Shown here piece by piece: positions 26,896 to 36,189 of a stretch of DNA of 64,000 nt. The position numbers were made by a program, and so were the translations under genes. The notes under the pieces were generated by a model. That model saw only the letters and a program-made list of their open reading frames with translations, ran no database searches and was not told the DNA's origin. The DNA is from Chryseobacterium kimseyorum (GTDB lineage Bacteria; Bacteroidota; Bacteroidia; Flavobacteriales; Weeksellaceae). Location: the NCBI RefSeq assembly GCF_025971945.1, contig NZ_JAPDHW010000003.1:1-64000 (forward strand), written 5' to 3'. Within the stretch, counting starts at the first letter, position 1, and the number at the start of each line of letters is the position of its first letter.

Positions 26896-28968
26896 CTATT
26901 TTCCACCCGTTTTTGCTTTCAGATATTTATAGGTTTCAATCTGTGAACGGCATTCTTTTTCACCGTTACTGATGTATTCGTTGCTTAATTTTTTATCTAA
27001 AATTCTTGCTTTTACATTATCGCTCAGCTGAATGTCAAGTATATCTTTCAGTTCTTTCTTGAGGTTTTTGTCTGTGATTTTTGCGGCAGCTTCTATTCGG
27101 TAATCCAAATTTCTGTTCATCCAGTCGGCAGAAGAAATGTAAATGTCTTCAGCGCCTTTGTTGTAGAAATACATCACTCTGGCGTGTTCCAGATACTCGT
27201 CTACAATGCTGATGGCTTTTATTTTTTCTTTAAAATCCTTCTGATTAATGGCACAGTAAATTCCACGTACAATGATTTTAATAACCACTCCGGCGGCGGC
27301 GGCCTCGTACAGTTTAGTGATCAGAGCACGGTCACTTACCGAGTTGGCTTTAATGATCATCTGCGCTTTTCTTCCTGCTTTTGCTTCTTCAATTTCTTTA
27401 TCGATATGATGTACAATTTTTTCACGCATGAACTGCGGACAAACCATCAGATTCTTGCAGGTTTTCAATACAGAAAGATAATCGTCTTTAGGTTTCTTCA
27501 ATACTGTGAAGACTTTATTGATATCTGCCATAATGCCTCTGTCAGAAGTCATAATCAAATGGTCACCATAGATTCTGGCTGTTTTTTCATTGAAATTTCC
27601 GGTGCTGACAAATCCGTATTGTAACGTTTTATTGTGAACGCGTTTTTTAATAATACACAGTTTAGCATGAACTTTTTTATCAGGAATTCCTATTAAAACA
27701 GTGATTCCTTCCGGCTCAAACATTTCTTTCCACATTAAATTTGATTCTTCATCAAATCTTGCCTGAAGTTCGAGCATTACGGTCACTTCCTTGCCGTTTC
27801 GGGCAGCATAAATTAAGGCATTGCTTATCTTTGAGTTGCTTGCCAAACGGTACGCGGTAATCTGAATAGATTTTACATCAGGATCCATCGCCGCTTCACG
27901 CAGGAGGTCAATGACTGGTGTGTAGGTGTGATATGGAAAACTCAATAAAACATCATGCTTCATAATAACATCGGTGACTCTTTCCCCATGCTCAAAAGCC
28001 TGATGCGTAAATGATGTTCGTTCAACAGGTTTTTTGTAATATTCAAAAACATCAGGGAAATCCATGAAATGTTTGAAATTATGAATCTTTCCACCCGGAA
28101 TGATGCTGTCTTTTTTGCTTAAATTTAATTTTCGGATAAGCAATTCGAGCAGAGCTTTATCCATATCTTTATCGAAAACAAATCGTGTAGGCTTTCCTTT
28201 CCGTCTGTTTTTCAGGCCTTTTTCTATTTTTTCGGCAAAATTTGTTTTGATGTCGTTATCAATATCCATTTCTGCATCTTTGGTTACTTTAAAAGAATTG
28301 GCAGAAAATTCATCATACCCAAAATAAGAGAATATATGTGGAAGATTGAAAGTGATGACATCTTCTAAAAGCATGACATTTTTTTCTTCTAGATCTTCCG
28401 TTGGCAGAAGCACAAATCTTCCGACAAATCTTGAAGGAATTTCAATAATAGCGTAATTACTGTGATACTGCCAGTCTTTTTTTCTCATCGCTACACCCAG
28501 ATACAGGCTTTTGTCTCTGTAGTAGGGCATTGGCGTATTTTCGTGGAGAAGAATTGGGATAACATTAGATTCTACCACCTCATCAAAATATTGACGTACA
28601 AATTCTTTCTGTCTGGCAGTAAGGTTTTTTGAAGTTTTTATGAAGACTTTCTGCTCAGCCATTTCAACCTGAATTTTCTTCCAGGTTTTATCGAAATCAG
28701 CCTGTTGGGTGATTACGATCTCATTTATCCTCTGAAGAATTTTTGATGGCGGCTGATAGAAAGATTCAGCAATTACTTTTTCTTTAAAATCCATCGCACG
28801 TTTTAGTCCGGCAACGCGCACTCTGAAAAACTCGTCCAGATTGTTTGAGAAAATCCCCAGGAAACGAATTCTCAGGTGAAGAGGAACGTTTTCGTCCATT
28901 GCCTCCTGCAAAACTCGTTCGTTAAACGCTAACCATGTAATATCTCTGGGATTAAAATGTACGGACAT
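26896..28968 (-). CDS. ppk1: Polyphosphate kinase 1
   Basis: Makes polyphosphate from the gamma-phosphate of ATP. The 690-residue protein has the four PPK1 domains: N-terminal (FNPRDITWLAFNERVLQEA), head (about 125-315), and two phospholipase-D-like C-terminal domains. The autophosphorylated His lies in KKVHAKLCIIKKR, with ELQARFDEESN before it and an RGIYC segment after it. Start ATG 28968 agrees with a TATTTTTG -7 box at 28988-28995. First gene of a ppk1-ppx unit. Confidence 0.95.
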   Translation of the reverse strand: MSVHFNPRDITWLAFNERVLQEAMDENVPLHLRIRFLGIFSNNLDEFFRVRVAGLKRAMDFKEKVIAESFYQPPSKILQRINEIVITQQADFDKTWKKIQVEMAEQKVFIKTSKNLTARQKEFVRQYFDEVVESNVIPILLHENTPMPYYRDKSLYLGVAMRKKDWQYHSNYAIIEIPSRFVGRFVLLPTEDLEEKNVMLLEDVITFNLPHIFSYFGYDEFSANSFKVTKDAEMDIDNDIKTNFAEKIEKGLKNRRKGKPTRFVFDKDMDKALLELLIRKLNLSKKDSIIPGGKIHNFKHFMDFPDVFEYYKKPVERTSFTHQAFEHGERVTDVIMKHDVLLSFPYHTYTPVIDLLREAAMDPDVKSIQITAYRLASNSKISNALIYAARNGKEVTVMLELQARFDEESNLMWKEMFEPEGITVLIGIPDKKVHAKLCIIKKRVHNKTLQYGFVSTGNFNEKTARIYGDHLIMTSDRGIMADINKVFTVLKKPKDDYLSVLKTCKNLMVCPQFMREKIVHHIDKEIEEAKAGRKAQMIIKANSVSDRALITKLYEAAAAGVVIKIIVRGIYCAINQKDFKEKIKAISIVDEYLEHARVMYFYNKGAEDIYISSADWMNRNLDYRIEAAAKITDKNLKKELKDILDIQLSDNVKARILDKKLSNEYISNGEKECRSQIETYKYLKAKTGGK

Positions 28969-28987
28969 ATTTGTGTATAAAATTTCT

Positions 28988-28995
28988 CAAAAATA
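28988..28995 (-). promoter_or_regulatory. -7 box TATTTTTG of ppk1
   Basis: The minus strand reads TATTTTTG, a full TAnnTTTG match 19 bases before ATG 28968. Confidence 0.6.
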
Positions 28996-29461
28996 ATAAT
29001 AAAACTGCTCATTTATTTCATTCCAAAGTTAATTCTTAATTAAATTTTTAGTTGAAGAAAAATGTTTTTTTAAATAGGAATCTTTTAATTAATTTTAAAA
29101 ACATTTTGTCATTGACTACGTCAAATCTTCGGTTTATGAAAGAATCTGCACATTTAAATAATACAAGAATCTTTTAAACACATCAGTCACATTAGTTTTA
29201 ACGTTAAAATATTTGAAAATAATGGAACACATAAGTTTTAAAAGGCTTCGAGGGTTCAGACTAACGTCATTATTTATTGAATGATCTAAATAATGTCATC
29301 CTAAGGATTTAAATATATTAGTAAACATATCAAAATCTATGTCTCTTTTGCGGTAAGCAGAACAAGTTTATTACTGTCATCTTAGAACATATTATGTTTA
29401 AAATTTGTCTCAATTTTATCTGAAAATATTTGAAACTGTCAATTTGTCAGAAAAATTCCAA
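28996..29461. other. Long A/T-rich intergenic region between ppk1 and dnaK
   Basis: No open frame of note lies in this 466-base stretch. Near its right end, TGTCA is repeated twice with an 8-base step (29437-29441 and 29445-29449), just upstream of the sigma-54-like dnaK promoter; this could be a site for an activator. I see nothing else in it. Confidence 0.5.
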
Positions 29462-29476
29462 TGGTACAGATATTGA
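29462..29476 (+). promoter_or_regulatory. Sigma-54-like promoter of dnaK
   Basis: TGGTACAGATATTGA matches the sigma-54 pattern (TGGCAC-N5-TTGC): a GG at 29463-29464, then ten bases, then GA in place of GC. It lies 50 bases before ATG 29526. No HrcA-type CIRCE repeat is visible, so heat-shock control by RpoN or a related factor is a possibility. Confidence 0.45.
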
Positions 29477-29525
29477 GAAAGTGAGAGTGTAATTAAATTT
29501 AAAAATTAAAAAATATATAAATATT

Positions 29526-31421
29526 ATGAGTAAAATAATTGGAATTGACTTAGGTACTACCAACTCTTGCGTTGCTGTAATGGAAGGTAAAGATGCTGTA
29601 GTGATCCCTAATGCAGAAGGTAAAAGAACAACTCCTTCTATTGTAGCATTTACAGAAGATGGTGAAAGAAAAGTAGGTGATCCTGCAAAAAGACAGGCTG
29701 TAACAAACCCTACGAAAACTGTATATTCAATTAAAAGATTCATCGGAACTCATTTTAAAGATGACGCTTCTGAAGTTTCTAGAGTTCCTTACGGTGTTGT
29801 AAGCGGACCAAATGATACTGTAAAAGTAAAAATCGACGATAGAGAATATACTCCACAGGAAATTTCTGCAATGATTCTTCAGAAAATGAAGAAAACTGCT
29901 GAAGATTATCTTGGACAGGAAGTAACAAGAGCGGTAATCACTGTTCCGGCTTACTTTAACGATGCTCAGAGACAGGCTACTAAAGAAGCTGGTGAAATCG
30001 CCGGTCTTACAGTAGAAAGAATTATCAATGAGCCTACAGCAGCAGCTTTGGCTTATGGTATGGATAAAGCTCACAAAGATCAGAAGATTGCAGTATACGA
30101 TTTAGGTGGTGGTACTTTTGACGTTTCTATTCTTGATTTAGGTGACGGAGTTTTCGAAGTATTGTCTACAAACGGAGATACTCACTTAGGAGGTGATGAC
30201 TTTGATGATGTAATTATCAACTGGATGGCAGACGAATTTAAGTCTGAAGAAGGTGTTGACTTGAAATCTGATGCAATCGCATTACAAAGATTGAAAGAAG
30301 CAGCTGAAAAAGCAAAAATTGAATTGTCTTCTTCTCCTCAAACTGAAATCAACCTTCCTTATATTACAGCTACAGCTACAGGTCCTAAACACTTAGTGAA
30401 GACTTTAACTAAAGCTAAATTTGAGCAGTTATCTGCTGACTTGGTAAGAAGATCTATGGAGCCTTGTAAAAAAGCGCTTTCTGATGCAGGTCTTTCTATC
30501 TCAGATATCGACGAAGTAATCTTGGTAGGTGGTTCTACAAGAATCCCAATCATCCAGGAGGAAGTTGAGAAATTCTTCGGTAAAAAACCTTCAAAAGGTG
30601 TTAACCCGGATGAGGTTGTAGCCATTGGTGCAGCTATTCAGGGTGGAGTTCTTACAGGAGATGTGACAGACGTACTTTTATTAGACGTTACGCCACTTTC
30701 TTTAGGTATCGAAACAATGGGTTCTGTTTTCACAAAATTAATTGAATCTAACACTACAATCCCTACCAAGAAATCTGAAGTATTCTCTACAGCGTCTGAC
30801 AACCAGCCGGCTGTAAGCATTAGAGTAGGACAGGGTGAGAGACCAATGTTCAACGATAACAAAGAGATCGGTAGATTTGATTTGACAGATATTCCACCAG
30901 CACAGAGAGGTGTTCCTCAGATCGAAGTTACTTTCGATATCGATGCGAACGGTATCCTGAGCGTTTCTGCTAAAGATAAAGGAACCGGTAAAGAGCAGTC
31001 TATCAAAATTCAGGCTTCTTCAGGACTTTCTGACGAAGAAATTGAAAGAATGAAGAGAGAAGCTCAGGAAAACTCTGCAGATGATGCAAAAAGAAAAGAA
31101 GAAGTTGAAATCTTCAATAAAGCTGACGGATTGATCTTCCAGACTGAAAAACAATTGAAAGAGTTCGGAGATAAATTGTCTGCTGACAAAAAAACAGCCA
31201 TCGAATCGGCTCATGCAGAATTGAAAACAGCTTACGAAGCTAAAAACGGAGAAGAAGTAAAAGCTAAAACTGAAGTGCTTGATGCAGCTTGGATGGCAGC
31301 TACAGAAGAAATGTATGCAGCAGGACAGCAAGGGCAAGGTGCTGATGCAGGAGCTCAGAATCAAGGAAATGCAAACGGAGCAGAAGATGTTCAGGATGCA
31401 GACTTTGAAGAAGTGAAGTAA
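29526..31421 (+). CDS. dnaK: Chaperone DnaK (Hsp70)
   Basis: The main ATP-driven chaperone of the cytoplasm, 631 residues. All Hsp70 marks are present: [17 protein letters not shown] at the start, [39 protein letters not shown], the interdomain [15 protein letters not shown], the substrate-binding beta domain, and an alpha-helical lid ending in a Gly/Gln/Ala-rich tail and [12 protein letters not shown]. DnaJ and GrpE are not beside it. Codon use is highly biased, as for a strongly expressed gene. A mobile island begins behind its terminator. Confidence 0.99.
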   Translation: MSKIIGIDLGTTNSCVAVMEGKDAVVIPNAEGKRTTPSIVAFTEDGERKVGDPAKRQAVTNPTKTVYSIKRFIGTHFKDDASEVSRVPYGVVSGPNDTVKVKIDDREYTPQEISAMILQKMKKTAEDYLGQEVTRAVITVPAYFNDAQRQATKEAGEIAGLTVERIINEPTAAALAYGMDKAHKDQKIAVYDLGGGTFDVSILDLGDGVFEVLSTNGDTHLGGDDFDDVIINWMADEFKSEEGVDLKSDAIALQRLKEAAEKAKIELSSSPQTEINLPYITATATGPKHLVKTLTKAKFEQLSADLVRRSMEPCKKALSDAGLSISDIDEVILVGGSTRIPIIQEEVEKFFGKKPSKGVNPDEVVAIGAAIQGGVLTGDVTDVLLLDVTPLSLGIETMGSVFTKLIESNTTIPTKKSEVFSTASDNQPAVSIRVGQGERPMFNDNKEIGRFDLTDIPPAQRGVPQIEVTFDIDANGILSVSAKDKGTGKEQSIKIQASSGLSDEEIERMKREAQENSADDAKRKEEVEIFNKADGLIFQTEKQLKEFGDKLSADKKTAIESAHAELKTAYEAKNGEEVKAKTEVLDAAWMAATEEMYAAGQQGQGADAGAQNQGNANGAEDVQDADFEEVK

Positions 31422-31463
31422 GTAGCAATTATCATCGATTAATATCGATCGAAATAAATTAGC

Positions 31464-31501
31464 AAATCGCTGTAAATGTAATGTTTACAGCGATTTTTTT
31501 T
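31464..31501 (+). terminator. Terminator of dnaK
   Basis: AAATCGCTGTAAA and TTTACAGCGATTT form a perfect 13-bp stem with a TGTAATG loop, followed by a T-run. Confidence 0.95.
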
Positions 31502-31651
31502 GTTTTTGCACTTTTTCTTAATAGTTGATTTTGATCGATTTTTGTTGTAATTTTGTATCTCATTTGTACCGCCTCTTAATAACGGACAATGTGGTTCTTA
31601 TTGTGTCTTAAATGTACTAATGCATATTTTTGAATTTAAAAAAATTGAATT
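31502..31651. other. Probable left end of the integrated island
   Basis: Between the dnaK terminator and the first island gene lie 150 A/T-rich bases with no open frame of interest. The attachment site of the integrase at 32218 should lie here if the element starts at dnaK. I found no second copy of any part of it within the window, so the right end is probably beyond 64000. Confidence 0.35.
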
Positions 31652-32221
31652 ATGGGTTTCAGCAATCTTAAAATACCGAAACTTTGTGAATTTTGTCAGA
31701 AGCCATTTGAAGCAAAAACAGTTGCCACCAGATTTTGCAGTAAGTACTGCTCGGAAAAGTTGGGAAGAAGGCAAAAACAATTGGCAAAAGAAATTCAAGC
31801 AAAAAAAACACTGTTAGAAAACTCAGTTTCTAAAATTGCTGAATTGCAAACACGACCTTATATATCTGTGAGTGAAGCAGAAATGCTTTTTGGAATTTCA
31901 AAAAACACCATTCACAGATTAATTAAAAGTAAAAAAATACCTGCCATCAATTTGGGAGAGCGACTTACTCGTGTAAGCAAAATCGATATAGAACAAATGT
32001 TTACGGCAGTTGAAATGCCAGATCAATCCAAGGAAATTCCTGAAAAACCCAATTTTGAAGTTGGTAATTGTTATACAATTTCCGAAATTAGTTCAAAATT
32101 CTACGCTGATCCAGGAACTGTAACAAACTTAATTAAAAGAAACAAAATTCCGACAAAGAAAGTTGGAAGTTTCGTGTATGTTCCTAAAAATTTAATTGAT
32201 AAAATTTTTGACGGAAAATGA
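31652..32221 (+). CDS. Zinc-finger and double HTH protein of the mobile element
   Basis: 189 residues. The N terminus has CEFCQKPFEAK ... CSKYC, a CxxC-x(n)-CxxxC zinc finger. Two MerR-like winged helix-turn-helix (HTH_17) domains follow: ISVSEAEMLFGISKNTIHRLIKSKKIPAINLG and a weaker copy YTISEISSKFYADPGTVTNLIKRNKIPTKKVG. Such proteins stand upstream of integrases in Bacteroidota elements and may act as recombination directionality factor or regulator. Its stop overlaps the integrase start (ATGA), so the two are translationally coupled. An overlapping ATG at 31620 is in another frame. Confidence 0.75.
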   Translation: MGFSNLKIPKLCEFCQKPFEAKTVATRFCSKYCSEKLGRRQKQLAKEIQAKKTLLENSVSKIAELQTRPYISVSEAEMLFGISKNTIHRLIKSKKIPAINLGERLTRVSKIDIEQMFTAVEMPDQSKEIPEKPNFEVGNCYTISEISSKFYADPGTVTNLIKRNKIPTKKVGSFVYVPKNLIDKIFDGK

Positions 32222-33459
32222 AAGAGTTATTAAAAACCAAAGTTACCGTACGATTGCGAAAATCCGAATTCCGAAAAGAATGGTTTATTTACTTGGAAAG
32301 TTATCCTGTGATGATTCCTGGTAAAGATAAAGTTCAAAGAATCCGGGAATATTTGAATCGAAGCGTCACAACCGTAGATTTTGATAAAAAAAGACCTGCA
32401 AGAACAACTCAAGAATCCGTCTCATTTAAACCTAAAAGAGATGACAATGGTATTATTGTTTGCAAAAGCGAAAATGACCGCGAGACAATGTTCTATGCAG
32501 ATTCTATGCGTAAATTACGTCAGAGAGAATATGACAATATTGAACTTTACAGCGAACTCGACAAAATTCAATTAGAACAAAAAGAAAAATCGCAGGAGAA
32601 TTTTGTGAGGTATTTTGATCGGTTGGTTAATAAAAGACATAAAAACAATTCCGAATCTATTCAGATAAATTGGTATCGTTCGATAGAATTTCTAAAAGAT
32701 TTCGGAGGCGAAAAAATTATGTTTTCTCAGATCAACACAAAATTCTGTGAACACTTTAAATCATATTTGTTGACTGCAAAAAGTGGTAGCAATAAGGAAG
32801 AGATTATTTCTCAAAATACGGCTTCAACTTATTTTTCTGTATTCAAAGCTGCATTAAAACAAGCTTTTATTGATGGATATTTTACGACTGACATTTCTGC
32901 TAAAATTAAAGCCATTCCGCACGAGGAATCAAGACGAGAATATTTGACACTTGATGAACTTAATACTTTAGTTGCAACGCCGTGCGAACTTGAAGTTCTT
33001 AAACGAGCAGCACTTTTTTCAGCTTTAACAGGTCTACGACATTCCGATATTCAGAAACTAACGTGGAAAGACATAAGTCTTGAAAACGATCAGGCAAAAA
33101 TAAATTTTACACAAAAAAAGACAAAGGGTGTAGAATACATGCCGATGTCTAAACAAGCATTACAACTTTGTGGTGAAGTAGGTCTTCCAAATGATTTGAT
33201 TTTTAATAATCTGACCAATCCGGCTTGGATTTCCCGACCACTTAAGAAATGGATTGAAAGTGCAGGAATTAACAAAAAAATAACTTTCCATAATTTTAGA
33301 CACACTTTTGCAACACTTCAACTTTCGAGTGGGACTGATATTTACACAGTGAGTAAAATGCTTGGTCATACGAACGTAAAAACTACGCAGGTTTATGCAA
33401 AGGTTGTTGATGAAAAGAAAAATAAAGCTTCAACTGCTATTCATCTAAAAAACTTATAA
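32218..33459 (+). CDS. Tyrosine recombinase (integrase)
   Basis: Site-specific integrase that inserts and removes the element. 413 residues: arm-binding N-terminal part, SAM-like core-binding domain (about 130-230) and catalytic domain. The catalytic residues are visible: Arg in TGLRHSDI, His-x-x-Arg in HNFRHTFA, His in LGHTN and the Tyr nucleophile in TTQVYAKV near the C terminus. The type matches Bacteroidota conjugative or mobilizable elements. Coupled to the HTH gene before it and one base from the membrane-protein gene behind it. Confidence 0.95.
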   Translation: MKELLKTKVTVRLRKSEFRKEWFIYLESYPVMIPGKDKVQRIREYLNRSVTTVDFDKKRPARTTQESVSFKPKRDDNGIIVCKSENDRETMFYADSMRKLRQREYDNIELYSELDKIQLEQKEKSQENFVRYFDRLVNKRHKNNSESIQINWYRSIEFLKDFGGEKIMFSQINTKFCEHFKSYLLTAKSGSNKEEIISQNTASTYFSVFKAALKQAFIDGYFTTDISAKIKAIPHEESRREYLTLDELNTLVATPCELEVLKRAALFSALTGLRHSDIQKLTWKDISLENDQAKINFTQKKTKGVEYMPMSKQALQLCGEVGLPNDLIFNNLTNPAWISRPLKKWIESAGINKKITFHNFRHTFATLQLSSGTDIYTVSKMLGHTNVKTTQVYAKVVDEKKNKASTAIHLKNL

Positions 33460-33460
33460 A

Positions 33461-34252
33461 ATGCACTTGAAATTTTTCGAGTATATTGTCATCTACCTTT
33501 CCGTTCTATTAGCATGTATAGTAGGGGGAGCGCTAGCAAGAGTTTCTTTTCTTGGAAAAGGTGGTGACGAATATACCGCAAATATTGTATTTTGGTCAAT
33601 CACAGCATTAAGTATATTATTTTATGCATTTATCATTTTATTTCTCGATGGTATAATTGTCTTATTCAGAAAGATTTTCCCTAAAAAAGGCAGTTCCGAA
33701 AATTCTACTGAAGATTTGATCCCATCTGAAAATCTTGAGCATGTAGGGGACAAGCAAAAGCAAATAATTGATGAAAATGCACCAATCTATTTAGTCGAAA
33801 ATTCGGAGGAAAACATTGTGAATCAAACTACTGAATCCGTAAATCTGGAATCTATAAGAAAAACTCAACTCCTGCAAAAGCAACAGAATGAAAGTGTAAA
33901 ACTACAAATCGCTCTGGATTATACTCGGAATCAATTTGCATTATATCTAACAGATGAAGATCTTGATGCAGTTTGTAATGCAGTAAGTTTATATTCGAAA
34001 AAAGAAGGGATTCCTAACGATATTTCTGTCCACACCAAAGGATTAACTAATTTAGATCTTTATCATTTCGGTTGGAATATTTGGAATTATTTTAGACCAA
34101 TAAAACAGGAAGAAATTTCAAAATTATTAAAAACTGTATTTGTTTCGCTTGATGATATTGATTTAGACAGTATCAAGTCACATTTGAAAGATGAATCTCA
34201 AAAAGGTAATATCAAAATTCAGGAAGATTTGACAGACTACCAAAAAACATAA
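33461..34252 (+). CDS. Two-helix membrane protein of the mobile element
   Basis: 263 residues. Two transmembrane helices (about residues 8-30 and 43-70) are followed by a charged linker and a soluble domain with FALYLTDEDLDAVCNAVSLY and LYHFGWNIWNYFRP. I recognise no family. It begins one base behind the integrase stop, so it is expressed with it; similar genes often lie between integrase and replication genes in related elements. A strong hairpin follows 26 bases after its stop. Confidence 0.6.
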   Translation: MHLKFFEYIVIYLSVLLACIVGGALARVSFLGKGGDEYTANIVFWSITALSILFYAFIILFLDGIIVLFRKIFPKKGSSENSTEDLIPSENLEHVGDKQKQIIDENAPIYLVENSEENIVNQTTESVNLESIRKTQLLQKQQNESVKLQIALDYTRNQFALYLTDEDLDAVCNAVSLYSKKEGIPNDISVHTKGLTNLDLYHFGWNIWNYFRPIKQEEISKLLKTVFVSLDDIDLDSIKSHLKDESQKGNIKIQEDLTDYQKT

Positions 34253-34278
34253 AAAATCACAAAATGAAGTGTATGTGT

Positions 34279-34333
34279 AGTGATTCCTCAGTGATCGCGT
34301 GTTTATAACGATCACTGAGGAATCACTTTTTTT
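34279..34333 (+). terminator. Perfect 19-bp hairpin followed by a T-run
   Basis: The arms 34279-34297 and 34309-34327 (starting AGTGATTCCTCAG) are perfect complements with an 11-base loop, followed by seven T. It ends the integrase transcript. Such a long perfect stem could also be an operator or single-strand recognition site. A TTTCTTTG box (34331-34338) directly overlaps its T-run and may be the -7 element of the next gene. Confidence 0.8.
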
Positions 34334-34364
34334 CTTTGCACCATAACAATTAAAAACAATAGTT

Positions 34365-34742
34365 ATGGATAGCAATGACATTTCATTTGAAAATCTGCCA
34401 CGAGCAGTAGCGCATCTGGTTAGCGAAATAGCCGAAATTAAATTTCTGGTAGAAAGGAAAGAACCTCCGATAATTCCCGTAAAAAGAATTCCGATTGATA
34501 TTGCAGAAGCTTGCCAAATTATAGGTAAGGCGAAACCTACTGTTTATACTCTAGTGCGGAAAAGACTGATTCCTTGTTATAAAAATGGCAAGAAACTCTA
34601 CTTTTTTGAAGATGAACTACTGGATTGGATTTCAAAAGGAAAGAAAAAAACCTTACAGGAAATCCAATCTGAAGCGGAAGCCAGTTTCAGAAAAAATTCA
34701 AGAAAGGCAAATGTAGATTCTAACCAAAATCTACAAAGATGA
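34365..34742 (+). CDS. Excisionase-like HTH protein
   Basis: 125 residues with a central MerR-like HTH_17 domain (IDIAEACQIIGKAKPTVYTLVRKRLIPCYKNGKKLYFFEDEL), the form of excisionase or DNA-binding accessory proteins in Bacteroidota mobile elements. The first 40 residues form a helix. The stop overlaps the helicase start (ATGA), so both are coupled. It probably controls excision or replication of the element. Confidence 0.8.
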   Translation: MDSNDISFENLPRAVAHLVSEIAEIKFLVERKEPPIIPVKRIPIDIAEACQIIGKAKPTVYTLVRKRLIPCYKNGKKLYFFEDELLDWISKGKKKTLQEIQSEAEASFRKNSRKANVDSNQNLQR

Positions 34743-35968
34743 GCCAAAAAATTCCTTATATAAGAGTTGGTACAACTTACTATAAAGTAATTGAAAAGCC
34801 ACTAATTTCTGGCGATAAAACTTCAGTTTTGGTTCGTTGGAATCGAGAAACAATTGTGAGCGATCACGGCAAAACATATGTTTCAAATGTGCCAAAATTT
34901 GATGGTTTTTGTTGCATTCCGGAGCATTTAAATTATCAACAAATCGTTCAAGGTTTTTATAATATTTACAATGAAATTCCATTTGCTCCTTCATCGGAAA
35001 CGGAAGATTTAAAATCTAAAATTCAATTTTCAATGAATTTTGTAGCGCACATTTTCGGTGAACAACTGGAAATGGGTTTGGATTATTTGAAAATTCTCCT
35101 GCAATTTCCAACACAAATTCTACCAATTTTATGTTTGGTTAGTAAGGAAAGAGCGACCGGGAAATCAACTTTTATCAAGTGGCTGAGAGAGATTTTCGGC
35201 TTGAATATGACTTACATCAAAGGAGATTCATTCGGAAGTCAATTCAATTCCGATTGGGCAGCAATGTTGTTGGTAGCAATCGATGAAGTTTTCTTTGATA
35301 AAAAAGAAATTACAGAAAGACTGAAATATCTATCGACAACTAATAAAGATAAGTTGGAAGCCAAAGGAAAAGACAGAGAAGAAATAGATTTTTTTGCCAA
35401 GTTTATTTTGTGTTCCAATAACGAAGAGAATTTTATTCAGATCGACGAAAACGAAATCCGATTTTGGATTTTGAAAATCAATCCTATCAAAACCGAAAAC
35501 ACTGAGTTTTTGAATAACCTCATTTCCGAAATCCCCTATTTTCTCCGCTATTTAATCGAAAGACCATTTTCAACGGAAAAGAAAACACGAATGTGGTTTT
35601 CTGCCGATGAGATCAGAACAAAAGCACTTCAAAAATTAGTTTTTAAAAACAACAATAAACTCGAATCTAAGATCATTGAATTGCTTTATGAGTTTTTTGA
35701 AAGCAACAATGATGAAGAAATTAATGTCGTTCCGCAAGACTTGCTGAATATGATGAATAGGATGTTTCGCCCAACTTACTGGACAAGAAATGATATCCGA
35801 AATCTTTTAAAGGAAACTTGGAAATTGAATCCACAAAATAATGGTTTGACTTACATCAGATACGACCTTGATTTTGCAGGAATTTTCTATCAAAACAATT
35901 CAGTTGGTCGCTATTTCACCATAAAAAAGGATTTTATTCTTAATAAACGTGTTGAAATGTTGAATTGA
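34739..35968 (+). CDS. Replicative helicase, SF3/primase-helicase type
   Basis: 409 residues. The ATPase core shows Walker A SKERATGKSTFIKW, Walker B MLLVAIDEVFF and sensor-like LCSNNEENF, as in virus- and plasmid-type SF3 helicases (DUF5906-like). A C-terminal winged-helix part follows (about 310-409). It would unwind the element's origin. The TTGTTGA repeat array lies directly behind it and the primase follows, so this forms the replication module. Confidence 0.82.
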   Translation: MSQKIPYIRVGTTYYKVIEKPLISGDKTSVLVRWNRETIVSDHGKTYVSNVPKFDGFCCIPEHLNYQQIVQGFYNIYNEIPFAPSSETEDLKSKIQFSMNFVAHIFGEQLEMGLDYLKILLQFPTQILPILCLVSKERATGKSTFIKWLREIFGLNMTYIKGDSFGSQFNSDWAAMLLVAIDEVFFDKKEITERLKYLSTTNKDKLEAKGKDREEIDFFAKFILCSNNEENFIQIDENEIRFWILKINPIKTENTEFLNNLISEIPYFLRYLIERPFSTEKKTRMWFSADEIRTKALQKLVFKNNNKLESKIIELLYEFFESNNDEEINVVPQDLLNMMNRMFRPTYWTRNDIRNLLKETWKLNPQNNGLTYIRYDLDFAGIFYQNNSVGRYFTIKKDFILNKRVEMLN

Positions 35969-36001
35969 TTGATAATGAATAGAAAATCAAACACTTTAAA
36001 C

Positions 36002-36153
36002 TCAACAAAATCCTCAACAAACTTTTAAACCCAACTTTTTGTTGAATGTTTGTTGAGCGCAAAAACTCTAGTTTGTTGAATTGTTGAGACTTTGTTGAGT
36101 GTGTAAATTGTATTTAATCAACAAGTTAAAAGATTTACTCAACAATTCAACAA
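36002..36153. repeat. Cluster of ten TTGTTGA/TCAACAA heptamers, candidate origin
   Basis: Within 152 bases there are ten exact heptamers: TCAACAA at 36002 and 36014; TTGTTGA at 36039, 36050, 36073, 36081 and 36092; TCAACAA again at 36118, 36139 and 36147. The block is A/T-rich, non-coding, and flanked by the helicase and the primase genes. This is the layout of an iteron-type origin, or of a multi-site operator. Confidence 0.6.
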
Positions 36154-36189
36154 AAAATATTTTACTCAAAACACGGAAAATTTACAGCT

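Noticed and set aside
31422-31651. tRNA gene as insertion site of the island
   Set aside because: No cloverleaf or T-loop sequence was found next to the integrase; the border is the dnaK terminator region.
31620-31817. Small frame overlapping the zinc-finger/HTH gene
   Set aside because: It overlaps the start of the better frame at 31652, which holds the zinc finger and two HTH domains.
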